A stretch of 64,000 bases of DNA from Procambarus clarkii (Eukaryota > Arthropoda > Malacostraca > Decapoda > Cambaridae). Of the stretch, positions 39,667 through 54,600 are shown piece by piece. Numbering within the stretch: position 1 is the first letter of the stretch; the number at the start of each line of letters is the position of its first letter. The stretch covers positions 36,533,165 through 36,597,164 of the forward strand of contig NC_091160.1 of the NCBI RefSeq assembly GCF_040958095.1. Reading direction: 5' to 3'. The translations under genes and the position numbers were made by a program. The notes below the pieces were generated by a model. The model did not search any database, was not told the origin of the DNA, and saw only the letters and a list, made by a program, of their open reading frames with translations.

Positions 39667-42600
39667 CTGCAATAGCATTGTGCGCAACTCTGTAGTTTTG
39701 ACTTCTCGCAGCAGTCGCTCTACTACCAGTTGAATTATTGACCCCAAACACTGGTTGATGCGACCCTGGCACTGCAGAACCACCACCTCAAGCAGCTTGG
39801 CAGCATGGCATTCATCATCCTCCGAACAGTCCTGAAAAATAAAGTATTGCATAACCAAAATCTTCACAAGTAATATTTTCCCAGTGAGGGAACATGATTT
39901 CACAGAAATAAACAAGGATGTCATTTTTAAAAGTCCAGTATAGGGTCATTCTATGACAGGGCCCAACATCAAATCCCATTGAATTTTTCTCCAAGTTGTG
40001 TTGGTCTCAAAAACCAAAATTAAAATTTCACATCAATCTGACATTTGGTTAACACTTTGGCACATTGGGCGAGAGAATGCCACCCCCCCACGGTGCACCA
40101 CTAGCATTCCACAGGAGCGTGCGGTAATACTGAAAAGTGTATACTCTTTTCAACTTTGTCATCTCAATTCTCATCCTAGGTTTTTCAATTTGGTATCAAT
40201 GTGTTCCCAATAGAATTCTCTACAGGACTAAAAGCATATAAAGTCCAAAAGCCCGGTATACCATCTGCAACAGAGAAAGTGAGAGCGTGTTACCCGGGAG
40301 CGTGCAAGAGCAATAAAATGTGTCCTTGCTTGCCTTATTTTATTTGTCTGTCCCTTCCTCTTTCTATTACACAATTTGATAATAGTCCAAGACGGACCGA
40401 AACATCGCTATGTCTGCATTTTCTGATGTGCGGTTTGGTCATATTTTCAGCCACGTTATTGACTCATCGTCTACATGCATACCAACTCACAGGAAAATTG
40501 AAAGTGTGAGCTAATTTCATTGGGGAAGGGGGGGGGGGGCCATGTCATAAAACAGCCCTATATTAAAGTATGCTTTGTGTTATCCATAACAAACAACACC
40601 AGGCTGACTGCAGAATAAATTATATATCCACTGGGCCATTCAACCAAACATTCAACATATTGACATATAAAAATGTCATGCTATACAAACCTGCGTTAGT
40701 ATGGTCTTGCACATTTTCATATACTGCCAAAAAGATGAGCCTCGTTGCTTAAAAATGCATCCGGGTCAACAGTTACGTAATTATGCAGGGGCTGGCATCA
40801 TCTCCGTGAAGTAGTCAAAGCCATCGTTCCGGAACATCTGCATGATAAGAGAATTTACCAAAACCTATTTGAAAAGTTGGATATACAAAAAAAAAAAAAA
40901 AAAAAAAAAAAAGATACTGCAAGAGCTCAAGCGATGGAATAATTAGCAAAGTGTTTAAAATAGACAAGAATAAATGGAAATAAATCATTCCAGTGAACTA
41001 AGTAAATCGTACACTGGTTGGCCGAGGCCACCCACAGAACTTCTAGGAGAATATAAATAGGTTTCCCTTTTTTGTCCCTACCGAGACTCCTTGTCAATAA
41101 TTATACTCACTGCAATTCCACTTAAAATGATACACATTACTATGTCAATAAAGACTTCCATTCTGCAAGTTTCATTTCTGCTTGTTATCTCCATTTCTTT
41201 GTCACTTATATTTCCTGAGGCAATCCTCAGAAAATTTTTGGTTTCTCTAAAGTGAATGAGTACTAAATGGGCCAAGCAACTGAATACCAGGCTATAGAGG
41301 TTCAACACTAATTTCCAAAATGAAAAAGGGAGCACTCTTTATGTACTTTATACCACAACAAATTAACATTTTTAAAATGTACAGAAATTTCATTAATGGT
41401 GTAGTTCAAGTACCTATCAAAAGCCTTACGAGTTTCCAATGCATATAATAGGTACAGCAAATAACTTCTGTGCATAATATGCACAGTATTTTGGGGTCAG
41501 TCAAACAAAATTCCTTTTCTTCCAATACTTTCAAGTTGGTTTGTTACATTTTTAATTTCTAGCAAGAAAAAATAGGGGCTATACATTTACAATTACTGTA
41601 TAGGGCTTAACGGCACCACTATATATTAAACCATTTTTTTTTTAGCACAAGAACAAAGTTGCCTATCACACTTAAAAGTCTGTAAAGCATGGAGTGGCTA
41701 AAGTCACTTTTAGCACTAAAAGCATTCAATTATGGTGGAAAGTGAAATACCAGTGGCCAAAGAGGCAACATTCAGAACAAACTCAAAGGGAAATTTATGA
41801 AGTCAGCTGCACTTACCTGATACATCATTTCGAAACATTTCCAAAGGTCTGGAGAGATTCTTGTACTCGTAAGGCTATAAATGAGTGCAAGTGCTTCTTC
41901 ATAAAACTCTGAAGGAGAGAAAATAAAAATAGTGTCAGATATAAAAGGAATCTTTCTTGGATTTGTTCTGGCTAGTGAAAGATTAATTTTAACATGAAAA
42001 TAATTACATACATAATTATTTGAAGTGTCACGGGACGTACCCCCAATCCTTGTGAAGGACAACTTTTCGAAACACTGCCTCCTTGCGCCCCGCCTTACAG
42101 TTACTTCTACTGGTCCCCACTCTGGATGTTCAAGTTCACAGTAGTAATGACTCGAAGTTGTGGAAGGATATGGTTTCTAGAACATCTGTGCACTCCACTT
42201 CTTAATCAACTATATAATGTGAGTATTTTCTTAAAAGAATGTCTCATCTGGGTTTCAATCTTCCACCCTTGTTCTGTTTCTCCCAATTAAAAGGGCCTGT
42301 TTTTGTCAATCCTGTCTATTCCTAAATATTGGCAGTACACAAACAGGATGACATCAGGAACAAATTTAATGTACAGTGTTTACCATAAGAGCTTTGGATA
42401 TTCCCACACGTGAGCCAGAGAGAGACAGACAGACAGAGAGAGAGGGAGGGAAGGGACCCACAAGACTAGAATACAAATTATCAACAAGTACACAGGTACA
42501 TACTACACCTGGACTACTACCCGTACCCGTACTTCTACCGAAACTGGACGAAACACTACCAAAACAACACACACTGGACCAGGGTGGAGAGGGGGGAGAA

Positions 42601-45600
42601 CCACCAAAGCCCACAAGAAGTGACACGCAATATGGGAAATCATTCATATTTGCAAACATATAAGGTCTAAAACCAAATTCAAGAAATGAAGTTCATAAAT
42701 GGCCCCCTAATAGAATTGAACTCAATATTTGGTGCATTTACAGAAACCCACACAAAATACCACATGATAGTGAAATATGGATCCCAAATTATAATCTATA
42801 TAGATGTGACAGTAATTAGGGCAAGTGGAGGAGTAGGTCTGTATATTAACCACTTAACTGCACCAACCGAGAAAACTCTATTTTTTCATACCCATTCTAA
42901 ATGTGTGGGGGGTTAGTTGTGTATGAAATGGACTCTTAGGACCTCCAGAGAGGGGCAGCCATCTTGGAAAAAAATCCCAGAATGCCCTAGGGCTGCTGGC
43001 TTGGTTAGTACTGAATGAGCAACCTTGGGTGGCGCACGCGTTTCTGGCTCCGAAACAGCTGTCTGACGCGGTGTTGAAAGATCGCGCTCTGTCGGTGAAA
43101 TTCAAACCTTATTGTTTGAAGAACATAAGTCATAATTTTGGTGAAGCTAGGTGCAATAAGGACCTAACACAAAGGTCGGATGCAAGTTATACAGCACCTA
43201 TGAGGACGATACAGCGACCATATCCAATTGTAGCTCTGAGCGCCACCCTGGCCCACCTATGCTATCTCCAATTTATTTAGATGATACATAGATGAATTGT
43301 TTTCTGCGTTCAGTGATGATGCATCTGATACAATAGCATAGATGAACAGTGTTAGCAGCTTCCATGGTGGTGTTTTCCAGATAATTTCAAGAATAGCTGA
43401 ATCTCTTCTTGACTGACGGACACTCTTTGAGGCTAGCTGAATCTCTTCCTGTGTGGGAACCATACAAAGCGATCTTTTCACGACTACCTTACGTTTTACA
43501 AGCTTGGCTACAAAACACCTACAGGTACTAATGCCAAGGGTGTACGTGAGTGCGTTATTTGCAAGCACACAGAACGAAGAAACCGGAAGCGAAATCTATC
43601 TGTACTTGGTGCAACGAGAGCGAAGTTGCGCTGTGTACCATGGACTACTTTGTTGATTATTACTCACTTCCGAAGTACTGAGTGTGTAATACAGTGTTAC
43701 TGTGTAAATGGTGTGTGAAACAATACATACTGTCTCCACTCGATCATCCGGATTATATGGGAAGGACCCCCAGCCGGATTTTCACATTTTTCGGATAATG
43801 GTACTTTTTCACCTACGAGTCCAAAAGTGACCATTTCCAACTATTTTTATACTACAAACATAATTTGAATTGCCTTGCCACATATAATTATTAAACATTC
43901 AATTAGAAACCTCAACTTACCTTGTTGGTGTTCGTCTTCTTGATTGATGCCACACATCTTTAAGTTAAGAATTCTTAACAATTTACATAACCTATACTAA
44001 CACAATACTAAAATTAACACTTAAAATTATTGTACAGTTCATTAAGCAAAGTTAGTTTTGACTGCCAGCTACTAAAGCTTCAGTGGTTGAAGGCATTTGG
44101 CTTGCCTGTGACGCCTCACTTGTTTAAGGCACTTGCTTGTGCCTCACTTGTTGAAGGTGCTTGGCTTGCCTGTGGTGCCTCACTTGTTGAAGGCGCTTGC
44201 TTGCGCCTCACTTGTTGAGGGCGCTTGCTTGTGCCTCACTTGTTGACGGCACTTGGCTTGCCTGTGGCGCCTCACTTGTTGAAGGCATTTGGCTGCCTGT
44301 GATGCCTCACTGGTTGAACAACACGTAACTTGTCTTTAATTGCTAGGACAACCTTCTTCCTCTTAACACCTCCAGAACGATTGATGCTGCTACATAGTCT
44401 TGGCCATAAATGTTTAAAGTTACTATGAAAATAAAAAAGTTGTTTAAACAAATATTTCACTACTGGTGCAGCACTGTGGTATAACACGAGGGACGGGAGC
44501 ACATGGGTTGACCAGTGTTGGACGGGCCCACTTGGGGCAGTTATAGTACGTTACGTAGGCCGCCAGGAGGAAAAAACTAAATATTTTTGAAGGAAACTTC
44601 AGCCTGTGCACATTGCTTTTAGGAAACTTATTTATTTGTTATTACATAATTACTAGTACTTATTTCATTTGTTTTTGGCTAAGATTAATTGTTCTAAAAT
44701 TAATGGTAATTCCTGTACCCAGGTGGTCCCTCCCGACGCTCCCCTCCCACCCTCCCGACACCACTTACTCACCCCACCATGCCTCTAGAGCCACAGGCAG
44801 ACGGAATTAATACGGTATGGCCGAATTTAACCTTTAAATTTAACCTTTAACAATTTTAATTGACTGTGATTTAATGGCCAAACCAGCTTTAAGAGTGATC
44901 AGGAGCCAGGTCACTAGTTTCATGGAAACCAATGGCCTCCACAATCCAGGCCACCATGGATTCAGAGTGGGAAGATCATGCCTCTCACAGCTACTTGACC
45001 ATTAAGACAAAATCACTGAGGCATTAGAAGAAAAACAATGCAGATGTTGTATACACAGACTTTGCAAAGGCATTCAACAAATGTGACCATGGAGTGATTG
45101 CACACAAAATTAGGTCATGGGTATAACTGGTAAGTGCGAAGCTGGATACTCAATTTCCTGTCGAACAGAACACAAAGGGTAACAGTCAATCAAATAAAAT
45201 CGAGTCCGAGCGCAGTTAAAAGCTCTGTACCTCGAAGTACAGTCCTTGCACCACTGCTGTTCCTTATTCTCATATCAGATATAGACAAAAATACAAGTCA
45301 CAGCTTTGTGTCATCCTTTTGCAGATACAAAAATCAGCATGAAAATTACCTCTGCAGAAGACATTGAAAAACTGCAAACAGATACAGCAGAATCTCGAGT
45401 GACGATCGCCTCAAATGGCAAGCATTTTGGGTAACAATCGCCGATAATTCGTCTCGTATGGCGACTGCTCGTTTGTATAACACCAACCGTTCGGGTTGGG
45501 GACAAGAGGTTTACGAGCCTGTTCCTCCTGCCAAGGCCTCTGGGTCTTACCAGTGGCACTTTCTTACTGCCTTTCCCATAGACTTCCTTTTCTTTAAGGG

Positions 45601-48600
45601 CAGAGGGCTTGGAGGACGGGTCTGCCCCGGGGCCTCTGTTGCGGATTCCTGGGGCTGTGGGGGGATGCCTGCTAGCAGTTCTGGGGCGGTTTGCCACAGA
45701 ACTGTAAACATGTATTTAAGCCTACAATGAATGTATGAATATATCTATAAAAATGTAAAACAATGGGGACAACCGAGGGAACAAGAATTGGCCCATATAA
45801 GGCAGCTCCTATATATAAAGGCCAATAGGCCATCTATAGTTCCTCAATGTTCAATTGATGATTACAACCCCAAACAGTTATGAAAACCGTATGAATCAGT
45901 ATACATGTATAAATATCAGTATATATATTATAATGAAATTTTATACTATGACGATTGCTGATGTTGCAACACCTGCGACGATAACCACAATCAAGAAATG
46001 ATAGCAGCATTTTCGTCGTTGGTCCTGGTAAACTCCACTACATCCATATAGAGCTATTATGTTCATAATAGCAGCACTGGTATAAAACCCAGGCAATAAT
46101 ACATTCACAATCGCCTTGAGAATGGTCCAGGATGGACTGAAACGTCGTCATCCCTTCACTTTCTAGGGTGTGGTCTGGTCAACGGGCAATAATAGTTTAA
46201 ATCAAAGTATGATAACCGCACTACCCAATATTAGTCAACTTGTGAAAATAACAGCACTCTGAGGGGTGCAGTTAAAACGAGTGTTAAAAATCTACAAAGG
46301 ATATTTCTACTTAAAAAAAAAAAAAAAATTCAATCAAGAGTGCGTTCCAAGCCATTACGACAATCTAGCACTAGGAAGGTCAGGATAAGGACTCTTCTCC
46401 AGCATGGAATCCATACTGGAGAACCTGAAGAATTTAGATATTTGTAATATGCCTAGTACTAGAATTACAGTGATTTATAGCAAGAAAGACAGGTTAAGAA
46501 CTCATTCTAATATGTTGAGAAAGTACAAGGTCTCTTTGCAATTAACAGGTGGAAAGCACTAAAATTACAAGTTGGTTAAGCAACCTTCTCAATAAGTTAA
46601 TGAGCAAACATGATTCAGTACTAACAAAGATACTCCAGTTACAAGAAGCTGCATATAAAGTATAGAGCACTAAACTTCACTTCATAAAAATTGATGGGCA
46701 TCCATTTAGAATCTTCCCTTTACCATTATACATAATTCCTGAAATTATCAAGCCGACATGCAAATAACCTGAAATTTATAATTATATTTTTTAATTGAAT
46801 AAATATAGCCATCTTGTAATCTTGGAAAGCAACAATTTGATAATATGTAATGGAATTGTATTTTTGAAAAAAGGAATATGGCAAAAAAAACTTACCCATC
46901 ACATTTTTGGTGAGGATAAGACCAACAACTTGCAGTGTAATTGGTTCAATCTGTTCCATTATTTTAGGATTCTCTTCCATGCAGTTGATTAGGGTTTCAA
47001 TTGTGCTAAGCAAGCCCATGGCTGTTATGGCCTTCTCATCTGCACCATCTTCAGCATCCACGACCTAGAAGCATAACAATTCTTGCTTTCAAAGCATACA
47101 AAATAATCACCACCTTCAATATACAGCCAAATTTAATGGCTAACAAATTTAATCAGTAAAGAAAAAATGGCAAAGCAATTTAAATAATGGACTTAAAAAA
47201 TGGCAGTTGGTAATTAAGTTGAAAAAGGGACTAGGAACAATATCCCTTATCTGAACAGTTTACTCTTCCAGTTAGCTCTTTATATTGGTCATCTTGAAGT
47301 TATATTTGTATTGGCCCTGCAAATACTCCATTTTCAACCTTGGAATGGCCCAATACCCAATTATATGGCCTCAAAATATTAGCTCACTCATGCAAATTAT
47401 CTCCAAACTAACATTTTCAGAAAGTGTTCCTCATTTTTATTTAGCACACCACCACCTAAAAGAGCACACAAATTTAATTTAGTAATAAATAGATAATATA
47501 AACTAAAGTAATTTGGAACTGAGCATGTTTATTTTCAAGATAAATTTTTAATGTCATTCACCAATACAGTTTGAAAAGGGCAGATAACAGTACTCTCAAT
47601 GATGTCTGGTTACATTCTGCCCGAGTTACAAACTTTAATAAATACCTAAATGATAAATTCAGTTAGATACACGTTGAAAAACATCCATGGCTAATACAAG
47701 GTAAAAAAAAATTGGTAATCATCAGTTGGATTTAAAAATAAATTTAGGATCCAAATAAATAAAACATAGAAGATCCATGAACAAATCCACAAGGGTCGTG
47801 ACGAGAATTCAAACCTACGTCCGAGAGCATCCCAGACGCTGTAACTTTTTGTAAAGCTGCTTATAACGCTGCTCTCTGACGTAGGTTCGAATCCTTGTCA
47901 TGGCCTTTTAGATTTGTTCATTTGATGCATCACGCTATTGTGATTTGTGTGTAACAGAAGACCCATTCATTACAACAGAAAACTTGCTTTTAATCACCTG
48001 TTGGAATGTTGCTGCTAATTGAGTACACATTTCTACAGCAATTGGTGTCAGTTGGTCGGTGTAGGTGGTGACAATCTTGCACATCACATTGGTTAAATCA
48101 TCATTTTCAGTCTCCTTTATGACCTTAAGTAGTTCTTGAACAATTGGTCTAATCTGGAAATCATAATAATTGCATATTCATTAGCTTGATACAAAAGTCA
48201 AAGTCACTTATTAAACAGATGAGATGAGGAAAAGGCATTTCTTTACAAATGTTCATATGCCCATTATTAAAAGAGCAGAGTGAAAATATTGAAACTTGTC
48301 ACCAATATGGAACTTAAAGTTTACAATTATTAACAGGCCAATGAATAAATTTCTCAAGAATCGATACAACAATAAACACATTATAAAGTTAACAATGGAG
48401 TTCACTCACATTTGGTTCCACTATTTTCTCAGCTTTGTTTTGAGAGGCGAGGAAAGCTGAAAGAGCCATAGCTGCTTCTACCTTGACTGGTAGGTCGTGA
48501 TCATTGAGTAGGGAATTCTGAATACAGTTCATGGCTGCCATAATGTTTTGATCCGATTTGAATCTAATCTCATCAAAGTTTTGCAGGATCCAACAAGCCT

Positions 48601-51600
48601 GAAAGATTTTTGTTTCATTAGATGTACAGTAGGTATATTTTAATTCAGTATACTGTACTGCTTCAAGAACTACCCACTAATTCATTTTTGGGAACAATTA
48701 GAATAAATAAATCAATAAAACAAAACACATTCCTGCATACATTGAGTGGAAATCATTAAGAAATTAACATGATGAATGTGAAAATATATAAACACGAAGG
48801 GAAAATGAACAAAAAATTATTTGAGCCCTTTTGTGTTAACACATCAGCAAAAGTATAATCAATGCAATATAGTACTTTAATACATAGGCAAGGAAAAGAA
48901 AGGTGATATTCGAGGTGAAAAACAATATCTTTGTAACATTGGTTCCTGAACATAAGAATATGTGGAAACTGCACAGTCCAATGACCAATACATGCAAGTT
49001 CCTACAAGTAATGTCCCTATGGGCATAGTTGTCTATTAATCATAAGTAATTACCTAAGTGTAGGTACAGGATGAGAGCTACGCTCGTGGTGTCCTGTCTT
49101 CCCAGCACTCTGTCATATAACACTTTGAAACTACAATCTACTGCACATCTAGCCGCGTCAACACGGGGCATAATCTAGCCTCTAGAGCCAACCTCGAAAT
49201 ACATAATAACAGGGGAGGGGGGGGGGGGGGACCTTGCAAAGTGAAGTTGTCTCAAATGGTCTGAGTATTAAATGAAATCTTTTCCTCATACAAGTAAGCT
49301 GTTCTCCTCCCAATATATCAGTTAAAAAAAGGGTGCTGCATGACCCAATAATAATATGCAACTTGTTTACACCAGCATACATAAGTATGGAAGTTTGAAA
49401 CCAATGTGCATTGACTTTTTCCAGATATTGCAAAAACAGCACAAATAAATAAAATAAAATTATATATATATATTAAAAAAAGGTGGAAACTATAGTATTG
49501 GAGTTAGGAATTTCTTTGGAAACAATAAATGAACACAGTACTGTATTACGTAAAGTCAGCCAAAATAAATATTGTTAGCTTTCCTCTCCACATTTTACAA
49601 CCTTTTACAAGATTATTTAAGACTAGAATACCACACTACACTTACCCGTGCTCTCATGAAGCCAAATGGACTCTGAAACTCAGGAAAGACATATTGGGCA
49701 ATCATAGTTTCCATCTGATCCTTGTAGATCTTCTTCTTGAGCAATACACCTCCCATTGTGCCAATCTACATAAAGGAAAAGAAGAAAACTTGAATTACAC
49801 TCATAATAGCTTTCCTTAAAATTTACAGTTATTTCTGAGCTATCACACTCGGTTACTCCCAAAAGACAAGGTCCTACTGCATCCCCTAATAAAGATCTCA
49901 CCTAAGATAATATTCAACATAACATTCCAGCAGTAGGAAATATCGCTGCTGGTTGCATTATTTTAAGAGATGGCTATTCTGGTCCAATTGCCTAGTCAAG
50001 ATCTTAGTATCTGCTCAAACTCCCATCTCAGTGTAAGGCAATCAAAATTGTTATGAACAAATGCTGGCATTCAAGGGGTTGCAAACTATGCACTGGAAGC
50101 TCCTTATAGCATGCCTCTAGTTGTTTTAGTTCCCATCTAGTACCTTAACCAAGTCCTCTTAATTCAGGTACTATCTCTACTGTGTTAAGTAACATCTTTA
50201 CTGTGTTACGTAGCATCTCTACTGTAGTGACTAGCCTTATTGCAAATTTATCTTGTCTTTTTTTTCCTGAATGCTATTTTTAGATCTCCCAGCTTTCCAT
50301 GTGCAGCCAATGTATACATGTCAGCATGAGCATCATGTGTAAAAGACAAGCTACAATATTTAAGAGAAGCTCGCAACTGGAAAACCATTTCAAATCAAGA
50401 TAGATCCGCTTATTTAGTACAATAATGTAAGACTAAATATGCAATTACCATATGCATAACACCATCCTTGTGTCTTGGATCAACATTGGGTGTAGTCAAC
50501 ACTTGCATTAAAAATATCATAGTTTTCTCCAGCATCTCCTTCCTCTTACGCACAGTAGATAAAAGGAGCGCCTGGGCTGCTGTCACAGGAGACACAAGGT
50601 CCTCATATATATCTGCACAAAAGAAAAGTACAATATTAGTGGGACTTATTTACATATTGAAAGATATAAAATAGCATATATATGATACATAGTAGTTTAA
50701 ACAAAATATACAATCAAAAATGTTTGTTACACAGTACTAATAATCTTTCCTCATTTATAACCAAACACAAGTCTTCAAATGTTGTAACAACAAAATTTAT
50801 GAGCAGTGCCTAGCAAGATGCTAAACGTTAATATAACCTAAATCTTAACCCTTTCACTCCAAGCACAGGAAATGCAAAAAGCTAATCCTGAATAAAATTC
50901 AAACTTCATTTGCAAATAATGTGCAAGGTGCACTTTATTCATAAATAAGGAATGACTGTTCATTGAAATAATATCACCCTTTTGTTTCAGGGGTGGATTG
51001 CAAATGGAATCAGTTCCCACCACTGCTTGCCAGCAAATATATAAAACTTTTATGACCTGATAAAAAATGAAGTTGGTGATCATTCATATCTAGATTTGGA
51101 CTCTTCAAACTATCCAGGATGCAACTCACTGCATCATAGCGCCAATCCTAATGTAACTCGGATGAAATTAATCCTAATTGGTCAAGGCCAGCTAATATGA
51201 TTCACCTTACAAATAAGAATGGCTACCTACTCAGAAGATAAAATTAATCTGACTATTTCATGTCCAACATAATTAAGAATGTTTAAATTTCAGATTTACA
51301 TCAGCAAGACATCTTACCAAATTTAACCCTAACATATTCATATGGGTCTGAATTCCATAGTTCTTGATCCGAGTCAGAATAGCACATTAGGGGGAAAAGC
51401 ACATCTTGAACCACTGATAACATGTGAGGCTTCAGAAGTTTCCATGCTATAGACTGACCCACGCTGTAAAAAAAAAAAAAAAATTATATTGTCATTTAAA
51501 TAGATTAATTTCTTGATAGCATGCAGTAATCAAGAATGGTATAACCATTATATATTAAAATACTACATAGTATTATTAAAATACTAACACTGGTGTAAAA

Positions 51601-54600
51601 TATGCTGGCCTACTTGTGTGTACTGAAATCGAGATCGTCGTAACAGCCTTAAATCGTAGCTATTGTACCTAGTGCATCTATACCTCCCAATATTTTTCCT
51701 TTTTAAGTCATGGGAATATATTCCACCAGTGGTAGTTGGCTGAAATTCATTCCATTTGTTTACCACTCTCACCTGCTTGAGTCTTAATCCAATTTTCTAT
51801 TCCTTCAGTATCTTATGCAATGTAATCATTATCTTTTGACCTATTTTCTCATGAGCTTATCTTATCTCTGGTACTCATCGCATGGCAAATCTTTTGACAT
51901 TTTTCATTTTCTTCTTGTGCTTTAATAGGATAGTTTACTGCCGGAGCTGTACAAATCTTGCCAAATTTCTTTAAAGCCATTCTCATGTTAGCTAGTCTTC
52001 CTTACACGGCTGACATTGTATTGTTGTGTGCCTCTCGTGTTAAATCACAACCCAATATTATTCTTTTCGATACGTACATTTGTCTCCCTAATAAACTGTA
52101 ATGGCCTTTTGTCTTCTCTGATCTAAACCCCCCATTCACTATGAACGATCTTTCCTCTTTCGTTGGCACTCTTCCAGGTGTCGACACACTGCTATGAAGT
52201 GTGTTAAACAGTACCCCTCTCTGCTACCAATTTTGGTTGTCTAGCGAGTGGTCTGATCCCACTGTATTCCTTGCATCTATTTCCACCAGGTGCCTCTATC
52301 ATTTGCTAATATACTGTACCACAAATGATAGTTACGCCCATCCCATCTTCAAGGTCTAAAGCAGAAACAATATGCTCTCCCAACATCACACAGGACATGG
52401 CAAATCTTGAGGGAGTGGGATAAAGATAATTATCAGGTGAAATCATTAAGCAATTAACACTATAGCACTTTTGAGGGAGGAGCAGCATCACACGGTATCT
52501 CTTATTAGACAACCAATTGGCAGTGCAGGCCAAGCATATTTTACTTTAACATTTCAAACTAAAGTAATTTTTTAGATATACAGTGCATGTGGAGGAAAAT
52601 GCAAAAACAAAATTAATTTTAAGGATTATCAGTAGGACATACTAATACAGTATGAATAAAGCTATAAGGATTTATTGCAAGTTAAACAAATTCTGATTCA
52701 TAACCACACATTTTCTACTACTATGTAGCTTTACTGTATTTTGATAAGCATGAAAAAAAAAAACTTTATTTTCATTTTACTGACCATCTCTCAAATTCAC
52801 CGAGATTCATTTATAAAATGTTCACAGGAGACACCCGTTCTCTTCTAACACACACTTTCGCAGCCTATGGACTTGTGATATAATTATGTACTCACCCCTG
52901 TTCCAAATAATGAAGAGTTTGCTGCAACACCCGAGGCGAGATGTAAATTTTATTACGATACAAGTCCAGGATCTTCATTAGTACCTGGAGAATGCCTTGT
53001 GTAAAGGTTTTGATAAACCAAACGGCAAACTGCTTGTATTCTTTACTTACTGTGCTGGGACAACCATATCTGCAATAGACAAATATTTAGGAAGACTGCA
53101 TAAACATTGAATTTTATAGCTTAAACATCATTTTTCAGCGATACAACTGTACTCCAGATATTACTAATGAGAATAAAGAATTTGCAAAGGCTTCACATTT
53201 GCCTCCAAATGCAAACACCTTATCCCTTCCTACAAAATCTACATAATTAAACATGATAATGCTATTCATTAAAATCTTTGGAACATTATTTGAAACCTCC
53301 AGGAAGAATTCAACATAAGGCTGCCCTCCAAAACGGCACCATTCTAAGACAGAAAAGGAGCAAAATAAGTTTAAAACGTAAATATTACTTTGTTTTCACA
53401 CAATACAGATAATAATGACAAACAAATTATTAAATTTAGGTAAATACAGGGTAAAGATGTTCCAGCAATTGCATGACGGCTCTACATGCTAGAGCCTTTA
53501 ATGGTGTTAAATAGTAAGCACAAGTTATTTGTTTTGTCTCAAGAACTTTGAAACCACCAAAGAATGGCTCCTGGTAGTATTGTTTTCTTGAAGTGCTCTA
53601 GGTTGAACATGAAACCTAAGAAGTACTTGACTTGCTTAGGCAACGAGTTCAACCATACATCTAATAGCTTAAGACAGCAGTCGATTTTAAAAATATATTG
53701 ATCCACATATCTAAAAATAAATAACCATTTAACCCTTAGACCGCACAATACATACATACAGTATATGATTTGACAAAATAATTTAACACAAGTTTTTAAA
53801 ACTTGTACATACACTTTCCAATTTTTTTGGCATAATCAACTAGGCAAATGCTCCAACTCTGTCTAAATGATCACAGCCTAACTTGAAAAACAAGAGAATC
53901 AAAATTAATTTTAGAATTGAATATGGAAAACTTCAGATTTTCAATTCAGAATAAAAAATATGAACTATCACCAATTGTTCATTAATAATATTATTCTCTC
54001 AGAATAGCATATGATCTTCATTTTCATCAAATTAGAATATAGGTTTTCAGTATAGTTTACTGTAACAAAAATCATCAACAGAGCATTTGAAATATGCGGC
54101 CAATTTAGACAAAAAAAATTATAACTCCAAATGTATAGTTTATGAAAAATCCATTCTGAAGGGATTGCAGAACAGACAGCTGAGCAGACGTCAAAATAGT
54201 GAGAATCAGTCAAAAACTGGACATTTTGGAAGCCATTCAAAGTTGAAACTCTAGTTTCAGGGATAATTGAAGTTGAAGTTATCAATCATGAATAAAGGTA
54301 GTTTTAATTCATTAATTTAATTGTATATTTTAATTAACATTGTTTGGCATTCGTACTTGAATACATGAAGGTTGTAGGTGTGTTAAAATGAATTCAAGAA
54401 AAAATAACCCCCAAAAAACACAAAATATAGGTACAGTATATTATAATGGTTTAGGGGATATATTTAGGGTATACTTTATATAAGTGAAAATGCCCTACTA
54501 TGGTCCCTAATCATCAAAACAACCTCGAGACAATGAAAATAGTTTGAAATCAGAACAAATCAGTCAAAAAACATTAAGTCCCAAGTTTTGGGAGTTGTGA

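Noticed and set aside
47285-47482. Small + strand frames conserved between the two large copies
   Set aside because: Conservation simply reflects near-identity of the whole 25-kb repeat, not selection on the frame.
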